Source: CAXRGH01 sp964230195
GTDB taxonomy: Bacteria; Pseudomonadota; Gammaproteobacteria; Enterobacterales; Alteromonadaceae
Direction of reading: 5' to 3'
Length of the DNA: 8,517 bases
NCBI GenBank assembly: GCA_964230195.1
Contig: CAXRGH010000004.1
Location: forward strand, 1 to 8,517
The notes under the pieces: model-generated
Databases searched by the model: none
What the model was told of the DNA's origin: nothing
Seen by the model: the letters and a program-made list of their open reading frames with translations, nothing else
Program-made: the position numbers and the translations under genes
Shown here: positions 1 through 6,947 of the stretch, piece by piece
How positions within the stretch are numbered: position 1 is the stretch's first letter
Layout of the letters: the number at the start of each line of letters is the position of its first letter

Positions 1-48
1 CGAGATGCTCTCTCGTGACTGGAGTTCAGACGTGTGCTCTTCCGATCT
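1..48 (+). other. Residual Illumina sequencing adapter (artefact)
   Basis: This is synthetic sequence, not genomic DNA. Positions 1-6 (CGAGAT) match the end of the P7 flow-cell oligo. Positions 7-14 (GCTCTCTC) sit where the 8-base i7 index belongs. Positions 15-48 match the 34-base Illumina read-2 adapter that starts GTGACTGGAGTTC and ends GCTCTTCCGATCT. The order and orientation are those of a real library molecule, with the insert starting at base 49. The likely cause is read-through of a short insert that was not trimmed and was then assembled into a contig end. Confidence 0.98.
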
Positions 49-416
49 CTGTCACTTCTATTTGTTATTACTCGACTACTCATTTGACTGTGTCACGATA
101 ATTAACTTCAACTAACCGTGACGAATACTTGTTTATTGAGCGGTTCATATTCGGTTTCTCGGTGAAATTTAAATCTGAGTGTTATCTTTAACTCAATTTG
201 CTTGAAGTGTCGTGAGTTTTGGATTTTAGAAAATGTGAAGGTTTGGTGGTTAGCTTGTTTTGCTCAGTGAACGTCTTGTTCGCGCTCTGATTACTACAAA
301 CACAACTGAAATCAATTTAGCGAGTATGCTTGATGGCTCATTTTAATTAACGAGAAATTAGCTTATTAATTTCGATGATTTTTAATTGTTTGAGATTAAG
401 CTTGATGTCGTCACTA
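49..416. other. AT-rich noncoding stretch at contig end, no gene seen
   Basis: This stretch lies downstream of btuF and next to the adapter. I find no open reading frame on either strand with both a usable start and a ribosome binding site; the best is a 22-codon minus-strand frame starting at 148 with no Shine-Dalgarno. No tRNA, rRNA or cobalamin riboswitch signature is visible. The only notable structure is a 7-bp perfect inverted repeat, 354-360 (GAAATTA) with 367-373 (TAATTTC) and a 6-base loop. It is AT-only apart from its end pair, and on the minus strand it is not followed by a T-run, so it is a poor terminator for btuF. Because of the adjacent adapter, the far left of this stretch rests on edge reads. 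Confidence 0.6.
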
Positions 417-1274
417 TCAATATCTGTGTTTGTCTAGCATTTCGCAGGTTTCTGCTAGTGCATCTAAGCTTCGTAAAGACATCCGGTGAAACGCATCGGC
501 GTTGACCTTAATCGCAGGAATTGAGGCTAACTGAGACGGAATTTTAGTGTGCGGGCCATTTGAATTTTCAGGGCTAATTGGTAAAACAATAGCTTGTGGT
601 TGCTGACTAATCACATGCTCAATGCTAACCAGTGGATAATCGGTGAGTTCATCTTCAATAATATTATCCACATTACAAAACGCCAATAACTGGTTTGGCC
701 AAGCGACTCCGGTAACTGACATTAACGGTTGCCGACCCAACAAGTAAAATAGTGAAATTGGCGCTGTATTTTCATATTGTCGGCTTAATGCGGGCAATAG
801 GCTTTGGTATTTCGTAACAATCGCCTTGGCTTGTTTTTCTGCTCCAAGCAGTGTCCCAAGTCGCTTAATCTCACTAATCAGCTCAGAGGGCGTTGTGATA
901 CTCGATTCCTCCACAGGCTGCTTAAATCGTTTTAACTGTGCTTTCTGTTGACTGGGCGTACCGTCTTTCCACACTAAGATGATATCAGGTTCAAGCGTAA
1001 TTATACGCTCGACATTAAGGCTATATGCATCCCCTACTCGTTCTTTATCCAGTGCCGACTTGGGAAAATCTGAATATTCACTCACACCAACTAAGTTATC
1101 TCCCAGACCAAGGGCATATACAATTTCCACTAGGTGCGGCGACAGTGCAATGATTCTTATCTCTGTTGATCCATCATGGTTAGATTCGTTAACCTTGTCA
1201 GAGGAACTTACGTACCAGCTTGATAACGCGGAAGTTACGAGAGTGACCAGCACAACACTGAAAGGAAGACGCAT
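417..1274 (-). CDS. btuF: BtuF-like periplasmic cobalamin-binding protein
   Basis: Substrate-binding protein that would capture vitamin B12 or related corrinoids in the periplasm and deliver them to an inner-membrane BtuCD-type ABC importer. The 285-residue product opens with a hydrophobic export segment (about residues 4-21) and a polar linker (about 22-39). The BtuF/periplasmic-binding-protein fold then begins with the SPHLVEIVYALGLGDNLVG segment (45-63), YSD (67-69) and LEPDIILVW (94-102), closely paralleling E. coli BtuF. It is slightly longer than the E. coli protein because of the N-terminal linker, and I see no lipobox. Start choice: ATG at 1274 overlaps the cobO stop by one base (TAATG), suggesting translational coupling. 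An in-frame TTG at 1280 sits nearer to AAGGA (5-base spacing, against 11 for the ATG) and would add two residues. No btuC or btuD is present; they could lie beyond the left edge or elsewhere. Confidence 0.88.
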   Translation of the reverse strand: MRLPFSVVLVTLVTSALSSWYVSSSDKVNESNHDGSTEIRIIALSPHLVEIVYALGLGDNLVGVSEYSDFPKSALDKERVGDAYSLNVERIITLEPDIILVWKDGTPSQQKAQLKRFKQPVEESSITTPSELISEIKRLGTLLGAEKQAKAIVTKYQSLLPALSRQYENTAPISLFYLLGRQPLMSVTGVAWPNQLLAFCNVDNIIEDELTDYPLVSIEHVISQQPQAIVLPISPENSNGPHTKIPSQLASIPAIKVNADAFHRMSLRSLDALAETCEMLDKHRY

Positions 1275-1861
1275 TACCAATCAATTCCTTTCTGAACTTT
1301 TACACCTGACTCAAATGCGTGCTTAACTGAACGAACTTCCGATACTGTATCTGCAATTGCAATCAAATCACGATGGCAGCTACGCCCAGTAATCACCACA
1401 TGTTGGTGCTTAGGACGGGATTCTATAGCATGGATAATGTCATTTAGTGGCAGATATTTGTAGCTTACCATGTAGGTCAATTCGTCAAGCATGACAACAT
1501 CAATCGTTTCATCTGCGAGTAACCGTTTTGCTTCTTGCCACACTCGTTCGGCTGCAATTGTGTCACTTGTCTTGTCTTGTGTATCCCATGTAAACCCGGT
1601 CTCCATCACATGAAATTCAACACCACATTTACTGAGCAAGTTACGTTCTCCGCACTCCCATGTACCCTTTATAAATTGACAAACAGCAGCGCTTAAACCG
1701 TGACCAACGGCACGAGTGACAACACCAAAACCAGCAGTTGATTTTCCTTTACCGTTTCCTGTGATAACCAAAACGAGGGACTTATCCTCAGTGGCCGCGG
1801 CAACTTGCTCATCGACTTTTTCTTTCAGTTTTTGTTGTCGTTCCTTATGATTATCAGCCAT
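1274..1861 (-). CDS. cobO: Cob(I)yrinic acid a,c-diamide adenosyltransferase (CobO/BtuR)
   Basis: Transfers the 5'-deoxyadenosyl group of ATP to the cobalt of reduced corrinoids, giving adenosylcobalamin precursors in the cytoplasm. It serves both de novo synthesis and salvage. The 195-residue length matches E. coli BtuR (196). The modified P-loop GNGKGKST is at residues 35-42. Family signature stretches QFIKGTW, GERNLL, TGFTWDTQ, LDELTYM, ITGR.CHRD and the C-terminal VKHAF..GVK..KGID are all present and nearly collinear with BtuR. The ATG at 1861 has a good ribosome binding site, AGGGAG about six bases upstream. The stop overlaps the btuF start by one base, so uptake and adenosylation look co-expressed. 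The upstream gap is only 87 bases and has no cobalamin riboswitch, but it does hold a 12-bp palindrome. Confidence 0.96.
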   Translation of the reverse strand: MADNHKERQQKLKEKVDEQVAAATEDKSLVLVITGNGKGKSTAGFGVVTRAVGHGLSAAVCQFIKGTWECGERNLLSKCGVEFHVMETGFTWDTQDKTSDTIAAERVWQEAKRLLADETIDVVMLDELTYMVSYKYLPLNDIIHAIESRPKHQHVVITGRSCHRDLIAIADTVSEVRSVKHAFESGVKVQKGIDW

Positions 1862-1886
1862 AAAAAGCTCCCTACAAATGATTTTG

Positions 1887-1898
1887 GTTACGCGTAAC
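1887..1898. promoter_or_regulatory. Perfect 12-bp palindrome upstream of cobO, possible operator
   Basis: GTTACGCGTAAC is an exact 12-bp palindrome, lying about 26 bases before the cobO start in the gap after the WYL-regulator gene. A dyad of this size just upstream of the start is the usual geometry for a dimeric repressor or activator. On the minus strand it is preceded by AAAA, and the motif AAAAGTTACGCGTAA resembles AAAAGTTCGAGTAA in front of the WYL gene. The palindrome is seen directly; its role and the protein that binds it are inference. Confidence 0.4.
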
Positions 1899-1948
1899 TT
1901 TTGCGCTCTTAAAATAAAACCTTTAACTTCAACAACTTATATGGATAT

Positions 1949-2752
1949 CTAAAACCCTGGAGCTAAAAAGAGATTGTCAGTGTCAAACACAGATCCACGG
2001 TTTTGAAGCCAAAGTTGATAGGGCTCTCCTCGCAGTTCTGCGTTTTCACTGGCATCAACATTGTGTTGCCTCAAATAGTACCCCACCAAAGCTGCTCTCA
2101 AATCAACGGTTAAGCACCCGTCAATCATTTCAAATTCCATTTCGACTGCTGTGGGAGTATGGGCATTATGCGGATGCGGTACGAGTTTTAACGTCACCAC
2201 CCTATTCCATAAATGGTCGTTTGACCTAACCTCATATTGTGCCAAATCAACATCAACGAGTTTCACTTGACTAATACGGTTGATGACAAAATCTCTAAAC
2301 GTTTGTGTTTTACGGTCAAACCCTCGTACATGCAACCGGCTACCGTTGTTGACTATGGTATGGGGCACTACTTCACGTGCTCCAGAACCGCTTGAAATGG
2401 AGGTGTATATTAACGAAACGGATCGGCGTTGTTTGATCGCTGAATTTAATACTGAAAGTACTGAGCGTACACGCTCAGAGTTGTTAACTTGTACAACAGT
2501 GACTATGTCACCATCGGTTGGTTGCTCTGTATACAAGCCCTTGAAATCTGCCGGCGCAGTGTACTCATCACCATCTCGGGAAATAGTTAAACCTAATTGA
2601 GATGATAGTTCATTGGTGTAAATGGTGATTACAGTATCAAATCGCTGATCAGTTAGTTCATACATGTTACAGAAATCATGCTTGTTGACCGTCAGCTGTT
2701 CAAAAAAGGCAAGGTCGAGCTCTATTAATAATTGCGGTAAGGTATCTCTCAT
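1949..2752 (-). CDS. WYL-domain transcriptional regulator, BrxR/CapW-like architecture
   Basis: Probable ligand-responsive DNA-binding regulator of 267 residues. Residues about 8-66 fit a diverged winged helix-turn-helix, ending in a wing-like ISRDGDEYTA stretch. Residues about 95-165 form a WYL domain: VSLIYTSISSG, then R126, PH at 130-131, G137, RLHVR at 139-143 and F152-RDF with NRI. Residues about 178-260 match the C-terminal dimerisation domain of BrxR/CapW regulators: W182, VTLKLVPHP to P194, then VDLRAALVGYYLRQHNVD. At the usual RWHVR position the Trp is Leu (L140), which may change ligand binding. BrxR/CapW proteins typically repress phage-defence operons, but no defence gene is in this window. 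It sits 70 bases after pqiC and 87 before cobO. An in-frame stop 39 bases upstream with no start codon between fixes the ATG, although no clear Shine-Dalgarno is present. Targets are unknown. Confidence 0.82.
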   Translation of the reverse strand: MRDTLPQLLIELDLAFFEQLTVNKHDFCNMYELTDQRFDTVITIYTNELSSQLGLTISRDGDEYTAPADFKGLYTEQPTDGDIVTVVQVNNSERVRSVLSVLNSAIKQRRSVSLIYTSISSGSGAREVVPHTIVNNGSRLHVRGFDRKTQTFRDFVINRISQVKLVDVDLAQYEVRSNDHLWNRVVTLKLVPHPHNAHTPTAVEMEFEMIDGCLTVDLRAALVGYYLRQHNVDASENAELRGEPYQLWLQNRGSVFDTDNLFLAPGF

Positions 2753-2767
2753 AGTGTTACTATTTTT

Positions 2768-2797
2768 ATTATCCCAGAAGTCATTGTCTTACTCGAA
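2768..2797 (-). promoter_or_regulatory. Candidate extended -10 promoter for the WYL regulator
   Basis: Read on the minus strand, GATAAT (2768-2773) is preceded by TGG, giving an extended -10 (TGGGATAAT). A weak -35, TTCGAG (2792-2797), lies 18 bases upstream. The -10 ends 15 bases before the ATG at 2752, so the transcript would have a leader of under about ten bases, in keeping with the absence of a clear ribosome binding site. This is pattern matching only; read-through from pqiC is also possible. Confidence 0.4.
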
Positions 2798-2807
2798 CTT
2801 TTCCGAG
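2792..2807. repeat. Short inverted repeat over the WYL promoter -35, possible operator
   Basis: On the minus strand CTCG-GAAAAGTT-CGAG forms a 4-bp dyad that can extend to 6 bp with a G-U pair. It overlaps the proposed -35 element of the WYL-regulator promoter. Regulators of this type are often autoregulated through a dyad in their own promoter, so an autoregulatory operator is plausible. It has no T-run and is not a convincing terminator for pqiC. Confidence 0.28.
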
Positions 2808-2822
2808 ATTGACAGAGAATCA

Positions 2823-3440
2823 TCATGGTTGTTGGTGTTTTTGAATAATCTCTAGAAGCTTTGGTTTTGCTCCGTCTATTACGGAACTCCAAGTTGTTTG
2901 CAAACTTGTCACTAGGGCACCGTAACCCTCATCTGGAATTGGGTTAACATGTGAAAATGGTACCACCGCTAAAAGATGTGATCGGCTGGCGTCATAGTGA
3001 AAATATAATTGCCATTGACCGCTAATCTCAGCTGTGCCGTCAGTGGTGCCGTTAAATTTATCGAGCTGCCAAGACAGTTGGTAATGAGGACGGTTGCTGT
3101 TTGACAGAGGTTGAAACTGGTAACGAGTCAATGCAGTCCATTGGTTATCGCGCAGTTGTAGCTGAGCCATATTCATTAGCATAGTGCTCGGATCGTCGCT
3201 CCATAAATGATAGTTTGCATTTTTTAGCCTGGTACCGTCATAACGCATCGCTATGCCCTGCTGACTGAGTATCCCCAATAACTGTGGTTTCTCAACAACC
3301 AACAACTGAGGTTGAATCGCTGGAGCCTGGCTACTTTCTGCTACTGTGTTACTTTCAAATTGATAGTAGGTTAATCCTTGTGGACTGATGGTACACGCAG
3401 CCAGCACAGCAAACAAAAGCGTTAAACAAAAAGTTTTCAC
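2823..3440 (-). CDS. pqiC: PqiC outer-membrane lipoprotein of the Pqi transport system
   Basis: Lipoprotein partner of PqiB, expected to be anchored in the inner leaflet of the outer membrane and to dock the PqiB tunnel for lipid movement across the periplasm. The 205-residue product starts with a short signal peptide and a lipobox, L13-A14-A15-C16. The residue after the Cys is Thr, not Asp, so outer-membrane sorting is expected. The start codon is GTG at 3440, two bases after the pqiB stop, with GGAAAT just upstream; the signal peptide would be lost with any later start. The body is poorly conserved, as is usual for this family (ABC-type transport auxiliary lipoprotein), so the call rests on the lipobox, size and position after pqiB. 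It is somewhat longer than E. coli PqiC (187). Confidence 0.85.
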   Translation of the reverse strand: MKTFCLTLLFAVLAACTISPQGLTYYQFESNTVAESSQAPAIQPQLLVVEKPQLLGILSQQGIAMRYDGTRLKNANYHLWSDDPSTMLMNMAQLQLRDNQWTALTRYQFQPLSNSNRPHYQLSWQLDKFNGTTDGTAEISGQWQLYFHYDASRSHLLAVVPFSHVNPIPDEGYGALVTSLQTTWSSVIDGAKPKLLEIIQKHQQP

Positions 3441-3442
3441 AA

Positions 3443-5080
3443 TTAATTTCCTTTTGGCGGTGTAATGTCCGCCGGTAGTCGTTTCTCGAAGATTAACATA
3501 TTAGGTTGCTCGTTCAGGGTTCTTGCCACTGGCTTTAACTGGCGAGTGATGGTTTTAATATCCTCAAGTACAGAGCTAACGTCCACCATAAACTGGGAGT
3601 TTGCATCGTAGTTACGCATGGTTTTATCAAAGGCTTGCATGGATAATTGCAATGATTCAATAGCGGCAATCATGTCACTCGGGATTTGCTGAGTTTCTTT
3701 TTGAGTGATCCAACCGTTCATATTATTACTGAGATTTTCAATTGCGGTCAACGTGTCGTTCAAGACCAATAAACTCTCCTCTACTTTCAGTTGATCGAGT
3801 TTACCGAGTACACTACTCACCTGATTTGAGATTTGACTAAAACCAGAAGACACCGTCGGGAACGTCGGGTATCCGGCGTTAAAACCACTGGTTTGTGGAT
3901 GAGTGTTCGGGTAGATATCCATATCAACATAATTTGCGCCGGTTAACAGGTTGCCAGGTTTAATACTGGCTCGCATGCCCTGTTTAATCCAGATGTTGAC
4001 GTTGTCCTTCCAATATTTGGTGGCAAGCGCGACGTTGTCATTCATGCGTTTATATTCAATTCTTACGAGTACGGGAACACCAGCAGCTGAGGTCGATGGA
4101 AATAAAGAAGCTGCTCCAGAGGGAAGACGGGCTGGACTTTCAACCACAGTACCAATACGAACGCCTCTAAATTCCACGGGTGCACCTGATTTTAATCCCC
4201 TGATAGAATCTTTAAAGCTCATCATGACATAATCGTAAGCATCGTAACGGCTTTCAAGTGCCTCTTCATAACTATTGCTTAGCGGATATTCAGTATTTTC
4301 AGACGCGACTCGTCCGGTTTGTTCACGTTCTGGTACTTTGAATGCAATACCACCTTGTAACACTTGTGCCAGCGATCCTGTTTTGACATTGACGCCATCC
4401 GCAGATAGGTTGAATTCAACTCCAGAACGTTGCCAAAATAATACGGATTCTGTCACTAAATCATCGTAAGGTGCGTAAACAAATATTCCATAGGTCATGC
4501 GTTGCTCAGCAACATCGAAAGTTGCGGTCTCAATCTGCCCAACTTGATAGTTGTTGTAAAACACGCCGGTGCCTATGTCCAATACGCTAGTGTCATCACT
4601 GAATAATGTATAACGCTTACCCGGAACATCATTAGAAATTAAAGGTGGACGATCCAATAACGTAAATTCAGTCGAATTTTCTTCAGATTTCCCTGGCTGC
4701 ATTTCTAGATAAAAACCGGAAAACAAGGTGCCTAAGCCTGAAACACCAGTCAGATCAACACGAGGTTTCACTACCCATATTTCGGTTGTTTTATTGAGTA
4801 ACGTTGCGTACTGAGGCTCAATAAGTGCGTTGATGATCACGCGAGAATGCGAAGCATCCAAATTCACGCTTTCTACCATGCCAACATTCACACTATGAAC
4901 TCTAATCTCGGTTTTACCGGCAATGATGCCATCAGCGTCTTTTGCATTGATTTGAATGAGAATACCTTGTTGAGCTTGGTATTGGTACAACATCCAAGTT
5001 GCAATCATAAGTGCAATGGCAGGAATCGCCCAAATAAAAGAAATCCGGCGTTGCTGTGTCACCTTAGCTGATTGTTCCAT
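3443..5080 (-). CDS. pqiB: PqiB, MCE-domain periplasmic tunnel protein
   Basis: Mammalian-cell-entry (MCE) protein forming the periplasm-spanning part of the PqiABC lipid transporter. The 545 residues agree with E. coli PqiB (546). One N-terminal transmembrane helix lies at about 13-32. Three MCE repeats follow: about 38-128 (GILIQINAKDADGIIAGKTEIR, with the GLGTLFSGFYLEM loop), about 156-249 (IGTGVFYNNYQVGQI) and about 284-390 (GLKSGAPVEFRGVRIGTVVES, with LLTGANYVDMDI). Residues about 415-520 are helix-rich and would form the C-terminal coiled-coil needle. Three MCE domains favour PqiB over the seven-domain LetB/YebT. The ATG shares one base with the pqiA stop (TAATG), indicating translational coupling. 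In E. coli pqi genes belong to the SoxRS/paraquat response; I could not identify a SoxS site here. Confidence 0.95.
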   Translation of the reverse strand: MEQSAKVTQQRRISFIWAIPAIALMIATWMLYQYQAQQGILIQINAKDADGIIAGKTEIRVHSVNVGMVESVNLDASHSRVIINALIEPQYATLLNKTTEIWVVKPRVDLTGVSGLGTLFSGFYLEMQPGKSEENSTEFTLLDRPPLISNDVPGKRYTLFSDDTSVLDIGTGVFYNNYQVGQIETATFDVAEQRMTYGIFVYAPYDDLVTESVLFWQRSGVEFNLSADGVNVKTGSLAQVLQGGIAFKVPEREQTGRVASENTEYPLSNSYEEALESRYDAYDYVMMSFKDSIRGLKSGAPVEFRGVRIGTVVESPARLPSGAASLFPSTSAAGVPVLVRIEYKRMNDNVALATKYWKDNVNIWIKQGMRASIKPGNLLTGANYVDMDIYPNTHPQTSGFNAGYPTFPTVSSGFSQISNQVSSVLGKLDQLKVEESLLVLNDTLTAIENLSNNMNGWITQKETQQIPSDMIAAIESLQLSMQAFDKTMRNYDANSQFMVDVSSVLEDIKTITRQLKPVARTLNEQPNMLIFEKRLPADITPPKGN

Positions 5081-6306
5081 TAAGCCTTTTTATCCCATAA
5101 ATGACGTGGATCAAATGCATTCGCGCCAAACATAGCGGTGATTACCATAGCGGCAAAGTAAATAACGCCTTCACCTGGCGAAATCTCTGCAAATCCTTGA
5201 ATTTGTACCAGTGCAACTAGTACAGCAATCACGTATACATCTATCATTGACCACTTACCAAAAAATTCAATGGCACGATAGACGTTAAATGCATCTGACG
5301 TTAGTGTATTCTTTTGATATCTAACAACATAACACAGAAACAGTAAGGCGAGTATTTTTATTAAAGGTAATACAATACTTGCAAAGAAAATCACAATTGC
5401 AACCGGGTAAGAAGCCATAGCCCAAAGTACAAACACACCTTCTAATATACTCGATGCCTCAACAGCGCCAAGCTGTGAGGTATACATGATCGGTAGCGAG
5501 TTGGCGGGAAAGTAAAAGATAAGGGAAGTCAAAGCCCATGCCATGACATGTTGCACACCTCGGGGGTGACGCACACGGGCAACCTTTCCACAACAATGAC
5601 ACACAGGGTCATTATTGACTGCTCCGCAGCGTTGGCAATGAGACAGTTCAGCATCAATGCCCCGTGAGACAGTGTCTGGTAATACCGGGGCTTGTTGGCC
5701 AACATGTAATCGCCACAGATAGTGTTGGTCGCACCTTGCCATTACAAACAGTGAACTCACCACAAATAAGCAAAACGCCCAAAAGCCGTGTTCAAAGGTA
5801 ACATCAGCCATTGCCATTACCTTTACCATACTAATCAACACAGCAACCAAGAAAATATCGGCCATCACCCACAAATGCCCTCTTGCAACAAATCGCAACA
5901 GCCATCGTTTTGTCGCCGTCCATTGCTTATTCACAGGCATTGAATACAAAACAATGTAACTCAACGCCAGACTTGCGGGCATCACTATAATGGTGATTGT
6001 AAATAACGCCGAGAATAAATAGTGTTCGTACCCCAACAATATGGTACTTGCTTCGAATAAGCTGAAGCTCTGATAATTGCCGTATACCTGCATCGTAAGA
6101 AACGGGAACGTTAGCGCAATTATCAAAAACACCAATGTGGCGAGTCCAATAGCCGCAATCAGATGGTGTATATTGTGATGGGATTGTTGCAGAAGCGTAT
6201 TACAGTGCGGGCAACGCGATTGATGCCCAGGCGCTAACTCATTTAGCGTTATTACATGGTCACAATGATGACATAAAACCTTACGTGAATGGTCTACCGT
6301 TTCCAT
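5080..6306 (-). CDS. pqiA: PqiA inner-membrane protein with two zinc-ribbon-like motifs
   Basis: Inner-membrane component of the PqiABC system, thought to feed or accept lipids for the PqiB tunnel. The 408 residues (E. coli 417) show the duplicated family layout. A Cys4 motif, C12-x2-C15 and C32-x2-C35, precedes a first membrane block (helices about 48-71, 96-121, 145-167, 173-191). A second Cys4 motif, C224-x2-C227 and C236-x2-C239, precedes a second block (about 252-277, 289-326, 350-370, 380-397). Family signatures include YFPANSLPIM (265-274), SYPVAIVIFFASIVLPLIK, FFGKWSMIDV (348-357) and the near-terminal AFDPRHLWD. The start lies eight bases after the stop of the upstream small membrane gene, with only a weak ribosome binding site, suggesting coupling. 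LetA/YebS is the main alternative, but the three-domain partner decides for PqiA. Confidence 0.94.
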   Translation of the reverse strand: METVDHSRKVLCHHCDHVITLNELAPGHQSRCPHCNTLLQQSHHNIHHLIAAIGLATLVFLIIALTFPFLTMQVYGNYQSFSLFEASTILLGYEHYLFSALFTITIIVMPASLALSYIVLYSMPVNKQWTATKRWLLRFVARGHLWVMADIFLVAVLISMVKVMAMADVTFEHGFWAFCLFVVSSLFVMARCDQHYLWRLHVGQQAPVLPDTVSRGIDAELSHCQRCGAVNNDPVCHCCGKVARVRHPRGVQHVMAWALTSLIFYFPANSLPIMYTSQLGAVEASSILEGVFVLWAMASYPVAIVIFFASIVLPLIKILALLFLCYVVRYQKNTLTSDAFNVYRAIEFFGKWSMIDVYVIAVLVALVQIQGFAEISPGEGVIYFAAMVITAMFGANAFDPRHLWDKKA

Positions 6307-6314
6307 AACACTGA

Positions 6315-6719
6315 CTATCGCTCTTTCAATGACTGTCTATTGTGGTTAGAGCGCTGTTTAAACAGGTAATACATGATAAGCAAACACATAACCAATGCAC
6401 AAAACAACAAAAACAATTGAAACGAGGACGAGGACAACGAGCGGTTCAAGTTTACCCATTGATAAACACTAGTCGCCGCCCCTACCCCGTAAAATACAAG
6501 CATCCAACTAACAGACCAGACTTTCAGTTTTAGATAGCTTCGACAAACGTAGAGAACAAAGCAACCAATCAGGGTATAAATCAGGGCCTCCAGCCAACCA
6601 AATGAATACTCATCCGTGACAATAGACAAGATCCCGATGGCGATGCCAGCCAATAACAGGATGGTGCCAGCCCCAGCTGTGAATAATCCAAGTGTGATTC
6701 GGGTTGGTGTCAGTGTCAT
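6315..6719 (-). CDS. Small four-helix membrane protein of unknown function
   Basis: I do not recognise this 134-residue protein. It has four predicted membrane segments, about residues 9-34, 41-60, 67-90 and 99-121, a short Ser-rich loop (94-99) and a basic C-terminal tail (KQRSNHNRQSLKER). There is no signal peptide cleavage site, Cys motif or catalytic signature. The ATG at 6719 is supported by AGGA about eight bases upstream. It ends eight bases before pqiA, so it is very likely co-transcribed with pqiABC and may be an accessory envelope protein; that is inference from position only. A weak promoter-like pair, TTGAAT (6775-6780) and TAGCCT (6752-6757) with 17-base spacing, lies upstream and could start the operon. 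Confidence 0.75.
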   Translation of the reverse strand: MTLTPTRITLGLFTAGAGTILLLAGIAIGILSIVTDEYSFGWLEALIYTLIGCFVLYVCRSYLKLKVWSVSWMLVFYGVGAATSVYQWVNLNRSLSSSSFQLFLLFCALVMCLLIMYYLFKQRSNHNRQSLKER

Positions 6720-6830
6720 ATCCCTTTTCCTGAAAACAAATACACAAGGTTAGGCTAAACCAATCACAGAAAGTATTCAAGACAACAAAGCCGCAAGAAC
6801 TGAACGCGCTATGGAATAAAACAGGGAGTT

Positions 6831-6839
6831 AAAAAAGAA
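6831..6839 (-). terminator. T-run directly after tRNA-Leu, possible terminator
   Basis: On the minus strand the encoded CCA end of tRNA-Leu is followed at once by TTCTTTTTT. No separate GC-rich hairpin precedes it, so any intrinsic termination would have to use the tRNA stems themselves; this could also be a processing region with read-through into the membrane-protein gene. The T-run is seen directly and its role is uncertain. Confidence 0.3.
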
Positions 6840-6926
6840 TGGTGCCCGGGGCCGGACTTGAACCGGCACGCTGTTACCAGCGAGGGATTTTAAATCCCTT
6901 GTGTCTACCAATTTCACCACCCGGGC
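6840..6926 (-). tRNA. leuZ: tRNA-Leu (anticodon UAA)
   Basis: An 87-base gene including an encoded CCA (6840-6842). The acceptor stem is GCCCGGG paired with CCCGGGC. The anticodon stem-loop is AGGGA-TTTAAAA-TCCCT with anticodon UAA at 6890-6892. The long variable arm CGCTG-GTAA-CAGCG marks a class II tRNA, as expected for leucine, and the T-arm has the standard GGTTCAAGTCC form. Its length equals E. coli leuZ and it is third in the same Gly-Cys-Leu order. Confidence 0.98.
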
Positions 6927-6947
6927 TGGGTAGTATCTCCAAATATC

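Noticed and set aside
354..373. GAAATTA/TAATTTC hairpin downstream of btuF, as its terminator
   Set aside because: The stem is almost entirely A-T and the T-rich run lies on the plus-strand side, not after the stem in the direction of btuF transcription.
979..1326. Plus-strand open frame opposite btuF and cobO
   Set aside because: It lies antisense to two well-recognised genes and its product shows no family features.
102..1933. Shared 11-mer TTAACTTCAAC at 102-112 and 1923-1933
   Set aside because: Short, low-complexity and AT-rich; no extension of the match on either side, so chance is the simplest explanation.
2280..2600. Plus-strand open frame opposite the WYL regulator
   Set aside because: Antisense to a gene with clear domain structure; no ribosome binding site or recognisable product.
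3443..5080. LetB/YebT identity for the MCE protein
   Set aside because: LetB carries seven MCE domains and is much longer; this protein has three domains and 545 residues, with a PqiC-like lipoprotein directly downstream.
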